Shown in pieces: positions 58,154 to 64,000 of a stretch of 64,000 nucleotides of DNA. The DNA is from Streptomyces sp. NBC_01481 (lineage in GTDB: Bacteria; Actinomycetota; Actinomycetes; Streptomycetales; Streptomycetaceae), in the NCBI RefSeq assembly GCF_026339995.1, contig NZ_JAPEPT010000003.1, forward strand, positions 1,098,177-1,162,176, read 5' to 3'. The notes beneath the pieces were generated by a model. The model was given only the letters and a program-made list of their open reading frames with translations. It did no database searches and was not told where the DNA came from. The translations under genes were made by a program, and so were the position numbers. Every line of letters starts with the position of its first letter. Position 1 is the first letter of the stretch.

Positions 58154-58696
58154 CTAGGACACCAGGATGGGGATGAGCAGGGCCACGCAAGTGATCAGGC
58201 TCCACAGCGCGGGTGCCGCGCTCAGCGTCTGCTCGTGACGCGCGGCCGCGCGGGCCGCAGTCGCCTCATTGCGGGTCAGGTGCCAGGGGCCGACCCGCTC
58301 CTCCAGCCGCTGGTACACCAGGCCGAGCACGGCGCCGTAGGCGAGGTGGCCAACGAGGGAGGGGAAGGAAACGGCCAGCGCGGCGGCGCTCCACTGGCGT
58401 GTTGTGCCGAGCAGCAGGGGGAGGAGCGTCAGGTTGCCCAGGACCCACCAGAGGAAGCCGTAGGACACACCCCAACCGATCCCCGAGGCCGGGTCGAAGC
58501 TGCGACGGCGGAAGAAGACCGCGTAGGTGACGCCAACTGCCTGGGAGATCAGCAGGTGGATGACGACGCCCACGACCGCGGACTCCGAGCCGATCAGGGC
58601 GGCGACGACCGGGAGGAATCCCACGGCGACCATGACACCGGTGAAGATCACGCCGCCGGCCAGCCCGGCGATGACGCCGTGCCAGATCGAGATCAC
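58154..58696 (-). CDS. membrane protein, one copy of the NDH-linked module (long form)
   Basis: A 180-residue membrane protein with about four helices. GVIAGLAGGVIFTGVMVAVG, FLPVVAALIGSESAVVGVVI, YGFLWWVLGNLTLLPLLLG and FPSLVGHLAYGAVLGL are the core of the module, which is repeated twice in the preceding gene and once in the NADH dehydrogenase. A 30-residue C-terminal extension adds another helix (LWSLITCVALLIPILVS). I prefer GTG 58696 (VISIWHG); the in-frame ATG at 58801 would overlap the previous gene by 65 bases. Third gene of the cluster. Confidence 0.75.
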   Translation of the reverse strand: MISIWHGVIAGLAGGVIFTGVMVAVGFLPVVAALIGSESAVVGVVIHLLISQAVGVTYAVFFRRRSFDPASGIGWGVSYGFLWWVLGNLTLLPLLLGTTRQWSAAALAVSFPSLVGHLAYGAVLGLVYQRLEERVGPWHLTRNEATAARAAARHEQTLSAAPALWSLITCVALLIPILVS

Positions 58697-58736
58697 CCGC
58701 CCACCGGCGAGGCGTCCCTCCAGGGCGTGCCGTACA

Positions 58737-59498
58737 TCAATCGGAGAACACCGCCCGCGACATGGCGCCCAGCCAGCAGGTGAGCAGGGCCGTACCGGCA
58801 CCGAGCAACAGATAGCCGGGCAGCGACGCCACGGCGGTGCGCACCGCGGCCGGCGCCCACTCCAGCCCGCGGCCGTCCAGCAGAGGCGAGATCGTCACCG
58901 CCGCGAGCACCCACCAGACGAAGCCGAAGGCGGCGCCGCGGATCAGGGCGGGGCCGCTGCCCTCGTCGGGGTCGCCGAAGATCACCGCGTAGGAGGCGCC
59001 GACCAGCGCCCCGACGATCAGCCCGTTCCAGCCGAGCCCGAGCACCGCGGCGGCGAGCAGCCCGGCGGCCGGCGCGCGCACCAGGAGACCGGGCCTGAAC
59101 TGCCGCTCCCCGCGTGACAGCAGGGCGAGGACGGCGGCCGTGACCGCTCCGTAGGCCAGGTGGCCGAGCAGACTGGGGATCAGCGCCTGCGCCGTCGCCA
59201 CGTCCCAGGCCACCGGCCTGCCCAGCAGGATCGGCAGCAGCGTCAACGGCCCGAGGAACCACCACAGCATGCCGTACGCGAGTCCCCAGAACAGCAGCTC
59301 GCGCTGCCGCGCCACGAGCATGCCGAAGACGCTCCCGATGATCGCCGCGATCAGCAAGTGGACGGCGAATCCCACGACAGGCGACTCGGTTCTGACGATC
59401 GCCGCGACGGTGGGCAGGAACCCGATCACTGCCATCACCTGGCCGAAGACCAGCCCTCCTGCGAGGCCGGCGAGGGCTCCGAATCCAGCGTTACGCAT
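58737..59498 (-). CDS. membrane protein with two tandem NDH-linked modules
   Basis: A 253-residue membrane protein built of two units. Unit 1 (about residues 6-125): GALAGLAGGLVFGQVMAVIG, FLPTVAAIVRTESPVVGFAV, YGMLWWFLGPLTLLPILLG, IPSLLGHLAYGAVTAAVLAL. Unit 2 (about 137-245), shorter: NGLIVGALVGASYAVIFGDP, FGFVWWVLAAVTISPLLDG, VASLPGYLLLGAGTAL. ATG 59498 has AAGGA eight bases upstream and overlaps the dehydrogenase end by eight bases; ATG 59507 has no usable spacing. The long and short units match the forms seen in the neighbouring genes. Confidence 0.8.
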   Translation of the reverse strand: MRNAGFGALAGLAGGLVFGQVMAVIGFLPTVAAIVRTESPVVGFAVHLLIAAIIGSVFGMLVARQRELLFWGLAYGMLWWFLGPLTLLPILLGRPVAWDVATAQALIPSLLGHLAYGAVTAAVLALLSRGERQFRPGLLVRAPAAGLLAAAVLGLGWNGLIVGALVGASYAVIFGDPDEGSGPALIRGAAFGFVWWVLAAVTISPLLDGRGLEWAPAAVRTAVASLPGYLLLGAGTALLTCWLGAMSRAVFSD

Positions 59499-61125
59499 GA
59501 CGGTCATCCTTGGTCGAGAGGGCGATGTCCCTGGGGAAGACCAGGTCGAGGGTCCAGTCGGCGAGCACGCGCAACCGCTTTTCCGCACTGGGCAGTTTGC
59601 TCAGGTAGACCGAGCGCCACAGGACCCAGGCGAGGAAGCCGAAGACCCGCCGCCCGCCGATCTCGCCGGCCGCCGTGCGGTGCCCGAGCGAGACCAGCAC
59701 GCCGAGACCGCCGAAGCGGAAGGGGACGGGACGGCGTCCGCCGAGGACCGCGGCGATGTTCCTCGCCGCTGCCTTGCCTTCACGGATCGCGTGCTGCGCG
59801 GTCGGAGGGTAGACCCCGCCCGCCGGGTCGGGGATCCTCGCGCAGTCGCCCAGCGCCCACAGGCCGGGCATGCCCGGTACCTGCATGGTGGGATCCACGA
59901 CGAGAGGCGCCTGCGTGACCTGCTGCACCAGCGGGTTCGGCCGGTTGCCCGCCGTCCAGGCCAGGGTGCGGGTGGGGACGGTCTCGCCGGAGTCGAGCGT
60001 GATGTCCTCGGCGGTGGCCTTGCTCACGCGCGCGCCGAGGCGGAACTCGATGCCGCGACTGCGGAGTTTGCGCTGCGCGTAGAGGCCGAGGCTCGGCGAC
60101 AGCTCTGGCAGCAGCCGCTCGCCCGCGTGCACGATCACGAATCTGGGCCGCAGCCCGTGCAGGCGCGGATAGAAGTGGAGCACGTCATGCACCAGATCGA
60201 ACAGTTCGGCCACCAGTTCCGTCCCGGCGAATCCGCCGCCTGCCACCACGAACGTCAGCAGCCTGGCCTGCTCGGCCGGGTCAGGCTCGAGGTCGGCCCG
60301 CTCCAGCGCGCTCAGCACCTGGTCGCGCAGCCTGGTGGCGTCCTCGACGGACTTCATCGGGAAGGCGTGCTCGCCCACTCCCGGAAGGTCGAAGAAGTGC
60401 GGCACCGCGCCGACTGCCAGGACCAGCTCGTCGTACGGCACGCGGAGCATCCCTTCCTTGCCGGCGGAGATGTACGCATTGCGCGTCTGCGTGTCGATCG
60501 AGACCACCCGCCCATGCAGGAAGGAGGCATGGCTGAGCCCGGCACGCACCGGAGCGCTCACGTGCCTGGCCTCCACCGTGCTCGAGGCGACGCCGACCAG
60601 CAGCGGGGTGAACAGCAGGAAGTTCGAGTCGCTTATCAGCGTCACCTGGGCGTCGAGCCCGCGGGCGACACGCCGGTCCAGTTCGCGCGCGGCCCCCACC
60701 CCGCCGAAACCACCGCCGACGATCACCACGTGGGGTTTGGCCCGCGGGGGCGTCGGACGAGGCGGGCGCCAGACCGAAAGGGCGTGGAAGGCGAGTCCGG
60801 CGATCGCGCCGAACAGGGCGGCGCCGACGAGCTCGGGGAAGCGCGACACGGCCACCGCGATCGACCACGACGGTGTCCTCCCCTCCAGCGCGGGAGCCAG
60901 GGTGAGTGTCCAAGTCACCCAGTCCAGCAGGCCGATGAGCAGACCGACGGAAAAGGCCGAGCCGTTGCTCTGCCTGTGCTCGCCGAACAGGAGGCCGAGC
61001 ACGGCTCCCAGCACCAGCGTGTGCGCCGCCCACGGGATCCATGGCGGGTTCGTCACGACCGCCACGATCACGCCACCGGGCAGTCCGGCGATGATGCCGA
61101 ACAAGAGTCTTCTGAGCAGAGTCAT
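59491..61125 (-). CDS. type II NADH dehydrogenase fused to an N-terminal membrane module
   Basis: A 544-residue protein. Residues 9-117 are a membrane module (GIIAGLPGGVIVAVVTNPP, LIGLLDWVTWTLTLAPALEG, FPELVGAALFGAIAGLAFH). From residue 131 the NDH-2/FAD-NAD oxidoreductase begins: HVVIVGGGFGGVGAARELDR (FAD), TFVVAGGGFAGTELVAEL (NADH), LWALGDCARIPDP (FAD), and a C-terminal membrane-anchoring part (FLAWVLWRSVYLSKLPSAEK) as in Ndh. NDH-2 passes electrons from NADH to quinone without pumping protons. The fusion is unusual. ATG 61125 has GGAG seven bases upstream. First gene of the three-gene cluster. Confidence 0.92.
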   Translation of the reverse strand: MTLLRRLLFGIIAGLPGGVIVAVVTNPPWIPWAAHTLVLGAVLGLLFGEHRQSNGSAFSVGLLIGLLDWVTWTLTLAPALEGRTPSWSIAVAVSRFPELVGAALFGAIAGLAFHALSVWRPPRPTPPRAKPHVVIVGGGFGGVGAARELDRRVARGLDAQVTLISDSNFLLFTPLLVGVASSTVEARHVSAPVRAGLSHASFLHGRVVSIDTQTRNAYISAGKEGMLRVPYDELVLAVGAVPHFFDLPGVGEHAFPMKSVEDATRLRDQVLSALERADLEPDPAEQARLLTFVVAGGGFAGTELVAELFDLVHDVLHFYPRLHGLRPRFVIVHAGERLLPELSPSLGLYAQRKLRSRGIEFRLGARVSKATAEDITLDSGETVPTRTLAWTAGNRPNPLVQQVTQAPLVVDPTMQVPGMPGLWALGDCARIPDPAGGVYPPTAQHAIREGKAAARNIAAVLGGRRPVPFRFGGLGVLVSLGHRTAAGEIGGRRVFGFLAWVLWRSVYLSKLPSAEKRLRVLADWTLDLVFPRDIALSTKDDRHA

Positions 61126-61524
61126 GGATGTCTCCGGTAGTCGCATGGCCTCCGCCCAGGGGAAGGGGGCGAAGGCCATGCGAGATTCATGGGGCTCCAG
61201 CGCCCGCTTCAGACGCTCAGTGCGGGTGCGCCCCAGGAGCGTTGCAAGTCCCCACGGGCGGAACCGCGGCGGCGGGCGAGAGGGGCCCCACGGAGGGCGT
61301 AGATACCGCCGGCGGGCCCGTCAGCCCGGAGATGGCAGGCGTGGCGAAGGCGAGGTGGTGGCGCAGCAGCGAACCCCTACGGGCGTGGCGAGTTGAGCCC
61401 TTGGGGTGCTGCGTGTGATGCCGATCGGCGAATCGCGATCAGCTCGGGGTCCGACATTGGTCCCCGCCTGAGCGTGACCGGCTCCCGCTCGGGCCGCTGG
61501 ACAGGCCCTACTTGACGCAGAGGA
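61126..61524. other. 399-bp intergenic region between the NDH cluster and the anti-sigma gene
   Basis: No gene supported. Open frames on both strands lack starts with ribosome binding sites. The region must hold the NDH promoter, since the anti-sigma gene upstream on the same strand ends at 61525, but I find no convincing -35/-10 or ECF-type pair. Confidence 0.5.
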
Positions 61525-61755
61525 TCACCGCTGCTGCCAGTCCCTGAAAGCGGTGAGCAGCTGTTGCCTGGCGTCCGGTGAGATGTTGTCCGGGGTCAGC
61601 TCGCCCGTCGTGGCGATCGTCTGACGGAAGTGATCGAGGTAGCTCTCGCACCCGGGGCATTCCGCCAGGTGCTCGATGAAGCGCCGCTCGTCCTCGTTGG
61701 ACAGGGCGCCCTCGAGGAACTCGGTCACCAACTCGACGAAGTCGATGCAGTTCAC
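61525..61755 (-). CDS. zinc-binding anti-sigma factor (ZAS/zf-HC2), soluble
   Basis: A 76-residue protein: MNCIDFVELVTEFLEGALSN, then ERRFIEHLAECPGCESYLDH. H29-x3-C33-x2-C36 with C3 is the zinc-binding anti-sigma motif. No transmembrane helix follows, so it is cytoplasmic, as in RsrA-like factors that sense redox state. Its ATG overlaps the sigma factor stop (ATGA), giving strict coupling. The downstream NDH cluster on the same strand is a possible target. Confidence 0.92.
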   Translation of the reverse strand: MNCIDFVELVTEFLEGALSNEDERRFIEHLAECPGCESYLDHFRQTIATTGELTPDNISPDARQQLLTAFRDWQQR

Positions 61756-62423
61756 GGTCGTCCCCTCCCGCCTGCGACGTCGTGGGCACCGGACAAGTAG
61801 TCCTCCAGCTTACGGCGCATGAAGGCCCTGGCCCGATGGAGGAGGACGCGTTGGTTTCCGGGCGAGATCTCCAGCAGGGAACACACTTCCTGGGAGCCGT
61901 ATCCTGCGACATCGCGAAGCGTGATCACCGTGCGGAGCCGGGGCGGGAGTTCGTCGAGCGCCTCCGCGATCACCTCGCGGACTTCGCCGCGCAGCACGTG
62001 GTCTTCGGGAATGTGCCAGGGAAGCGGTTCCTGCCCGACGGCCCAGTGTCCGGCGTATCGCTCGCCGGGGGCGCGGAACCGCGAGGCGTCCACCGTCGGC
62101 CCTTCCTCCTCCGGCAGCAGGCTGGCGAAGGGAACGGTCCTGCTCTCCTTTGCGCCGCGTGCCTTGGCCGTGTTGACCAGGATCCGGTACACCCATGTCT
62201 TCAGGGATGAACGGCCCTCGAAGGCGCTGATCCCCCTGATGACCGCCAGCCAGGTGTCCTGGACGGCCTCCTCCGCGGTGGCCTTGGTCGACACGAACGA
62301 CATGGCCAGCCGGAGCATGCCACCCGACCAGGCGTCCAGCACCAGGCCGAACGTCCCCTCGTCACCGTCACGCAGCCGCTCGACCAGGATCTCGTCCGGC
62401 GGCAGTTCGCGTGCCCCCGCCAT
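61752..62423 (-). CDS. ECF-family RNA polymerase sigma factor
   Basis: A 223-residue sigma factor. Region 2: LVERLRDGDEGTFGLVLDAW, LAMSFVSTKATAEEAVQDTW, LAVIRGISAFEGRSSLKTWV. Region 4: LDELPPRLRTVITLRDVAGY, GSQEVCSLLEISPGNQRVLL, HRARAFMRRKLEDYL. Between them is a 40-residue acidic/aromatic linker longer than usual. GGGGGAGAGA precedes ATG 62423. It is followed, with a four-base overlap, by the zinc anti-sigma factor. The stimulus is probably redox or envelope stress, judged only from neighbours. Confidence 0.94.
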   Translation of the reverse strand: MAGARELPPDEILVERLRDGDEGTFGLVLDAWSGGMLRLAMSFVSTKATAEEAVQDTWLAVIRGISAFEGRSSLKTWVYRILVNTAKARGAKESRTVPFASLLPEEEGPTVDASRFRAPGERYAGHWAVGQEPLPWHIPEDHVLRGEVREVIAEALDELPPRLRTVITLRDVAGYGSQEVCSLLEISPGNQRVLLHRARAFMRRKLEDYLSGAHDVAGGRGRP

Positions 62424-62503
62424 TCTCTCCCCCTTGTCGGCCGTCAACTGGGAGGTCAGCTTAGGGCAGCTCAGTGAGTGAGATCGTCTGCCGGTGCATT
62501 TGT

Positions 62504-63488
62504 TCATGTCCCGGTAAGGACATTCACAGCCGTCAGGGAGTACGTAAATCTCCCCTCAGCGTGAGTGAGTGACGCGAAGGCGTCTGACGGGCATGAGGGC
62601 CGCGGCCTGGATGTCCTGGGGACCGCCATGGCGCGTGACCATGCCGGCGCCACGTAAGCCTTCCGTAAGCGGTGGATGCCTACCGAGCCGGAGCCCTGAT
62701 GGTCAACCATGAACCAGACGACCCAGGTCAGGGCGCTCGGCTCCTGACACAGGAGTGGAGGGTGGCTGGGCAGCCGCACCAAATCGTCGCCGCCGGCGGT
62801 GATGTGGGTGTCCTCCGTCAGTTCCCGCTCCACGGCCAGGTCGGCGAGTACGTCGACGTCCATGCCGCCGTTGTACGCCGGGTTGACAGCCCAGTAGTCC
62901 CCGAACCGGAAGGTCCGTCCCATCGACCGGCCGCCCGACCCCTTGACGGTTGTGCTGACGATGCGGAAGGGCGCGTCGGTGTCGATCAGTGTGGAACTGC
63001 GCGGGCTGTTGATGAGCTCCACGCGGTAGATGAAGAACGAGGTCTGGTACTCGACCTGCCAGCTCTGCTGAAGGGTCCCGCCTCTGCGGGTCGCCGACGC
63101 CCTGGGCACCGAGCTCGGCCGCGGACTCCCGCGCCGCACCGTCGGTGTGCAGACGTACGTCGGAGAAGTCCGCCCCGAAGCGGGCCTCCATGTCGGTACG
63201 GGTCGAGGTGTCGAGCGGCCGGCCGGGACTGCGCAGCACGTTGTGCACCGACCGCTGAACGGCCGTGTCCGCCTCCCCGTCGTCCGCCGTACGCTCCCGC
63301 TGGACGGCCTGCCCGACGGCGGCGTTCCCGGCGAGCCGCTGCAGGCCGAGCAGGCCCGCCGGATCCGAGGATCCCAGCCGACCCGGAGCCGGCAGTCGAC
63401 CGTCGGAGGAGGAGGGGAGCGCGCGACGCGCCGGGGGAACACCGCCGTGGTCCTGCTCACGCTCGTGCGAGGGACGCTGTGCCGTCAT
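62504..63488 (-). pseudogene. broken eCIS-core (DUF4157) protein gene
   Basis: ATG 63488 with GGGAGGG encodes an N-terminal part containing LLGLQRLAGNAAVGQAVQRE and the eCIS core VHNVLRSPGRPLDTSTRTDM, EARFGADFSDVRLHTDGAAR, ESAAELGAQ. The core should continue with the HEL-x-H segment, but it is missing and the frame loses sense at about 63100. A neighbouring frame then carries coding-like sequence (LQQSWQVEYQTSFFIYRVEL, RFGDYWAVNPAYNGGMDVDV) to a stop at 62504. I read this as a deletion plus frameshift. DUF4157 proteins accompany extracellular contractile injection systems or carry toxin-like tails. Confidence 0.65.
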
Positions 63489-63915
63489 CAGCCCTCCCGG
63501 CCTGTCCGGACAAGAAGAGTCCATGGTCGGGGCTGGGGCCCGCCGGGAGGAGGGCCCTTCGGCCAGGAATCCGGGCAAACGCGAAGCGGCGACCGGTGCT
63601 TGGCGGTACGAGGCCCGGCAGCGCTGGGGCGAGGTGGTGGGAGATGCCCAGCCCTGCGGCAGCACGGCCACGAAGGCCAGGTCCGCCACCTCGAAGCCGG
63701 CCGCGTTGTACGGCTGCGACCTGCCGGGTCCGTAATCCGGGCGGCCGAGCCGGTCGTGGAGCCACGCCAGGAGGTGTCGGCGGGGACCGGGAGGGGCGAG
63801 AGGGTCGGACCGGGCCCGGCACCGTGAAGCACCGGTGAAAACCCTGTGGAAGCAGTGTCAGTGGGGCCGTTTATGCTGCACCGGACGATCACGCGGGATC
63901 AGGGGAGGGCGCGGC
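63489..63915. other. 427-bp region between the eCIS pseudogene and the last gene
   Basis: Open on several frames but with no convincing gene. A minus-strand frame (EVADLAFVAVLPQGWASP) has some coding character but no start with a ribosome binding site and ends without recognisable features. The promoter for the gene at 63916 must lie near its end: TATGCT at about 63875 is a possible -10 box. Confidence 0.4.
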
Positions 63916-64000
63916 ATGTTGGGCAAGCTGTTGAGAAGGGGGGCGGAGAGACCGGCGGCGGTTCCGCACGCCCTTCCCGTCCCGCGCAGGCAGAACGGGA
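63916..64000 (+). CDS. start of an unidentified gene, truncated by the window
   Basis: ATG 63916, preceded by GGGGAGGG six bases upstream, opens a frame to the window end: MLGKLLRRGAERPAAVPHAL, then PVPRRQNG. The strong ribosome binding site supports a real gene. Only 28 residues are visible and no family can be named. Confidence 0.6.
   Translation, partial: MLGKLLRRGAERPAAVPHALPVPRRQNG

Overview
The window looks like a stretch of Streptomyces chromosome or that of a close relative. GC is very high and third codon positions are almost always G or C. Starts are ATG, GTG or (rarely) TTG behind GGAGG-type ribosome binding sites. The gene families are typical of the group: DUF574 methyltransferases, PucR-type regulators, tandem-TPR XRE regulators, the 2-methylisoborneol operon and bldA-type TTA codons. 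I saw no rRNA, tRNA, CRISPR array, intact insertion sequence or prophage. The content is chromosomal accessory sequence mixed with housekeeping genes.

Layout. 1-6 kb: a cell-surface glycan-type group (methyltransferase, GT4 glycosyltransferase, DUF3068 membrane protein), a small membrane protein and two regulators. 6-13.8 kb: a secreted M64 peptidase facing a translationally coupled pair of ATP-grasp ligases, a deletion scar of a marR/MFS pair, a DUF574 methyltransferase, a CBS protein and an orphan osmolyte-binding lipoprotein. 14-22.6 kb: a secreted GH5 cellulase with an in-frame TTA codon, hydrolases, a cupin regulator with a probable leaderless transcript, a coupled oxidoreductase/acyl-CoA dehydrogenase operon and a secreted phosphodiesterase. 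22.7-37.6 kb: small redox enzymes, two two-component systems, a SnoaL/PPOX/AraC group, a GH101/GH129-like hydrolase and an NCS2 nucleobase permease with a long structured leader. 37.6-49.3 kb: regulators, a frameshifted secreted hydrolase with a discoidin domain, an MFS exporter, a PI-PLC, a deletion scar of a phosphonate-transporter/gntR pair, a TetR/SDR pair with twin operators and an ECF42-type sigma factor with its YCII partner.

49.8-53.6 kb is the complete 2-methylisoborneol operon: a family 2B encapsulin shell protein (EshA type), 2-MIB synthase and GPP C-methyltransferase. It ends in strong hairpins shared with a convergent PepSY membrane reductase-like gene. 56.2-62.4 kb carries redox and stress functions: an alpha/beta hydrolase-OsmC fusion, a DM13 protein, a three-gene membrane cluster and an ECF sigma factor with a zinc-binding anti-sigma factor. 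In the cluster, a type II NADH dehydrogenase carries an N-terminal membrane module that recurs three more times in the two genes overlapping or following it. I consider this the best candidate for an undescribed system. The right edge holds a broken eCIS-core (DUF4157) gene and the start of an unidentified gene.

Themes. Two divergent regulator/transporter pairs (marR/MFS near 9.3 kb, gntR/phnE near 45.7 kb) have both lost their 5' halves and shared promoter, leaving back-to-back 3' stubs. Two diverged copies of one palindrome-ended element of about 170 bp (33.5 and 42.0 kb) sit between divergent genes. All functions are inferred from sequence motifs and remembered family features. No database search was run.
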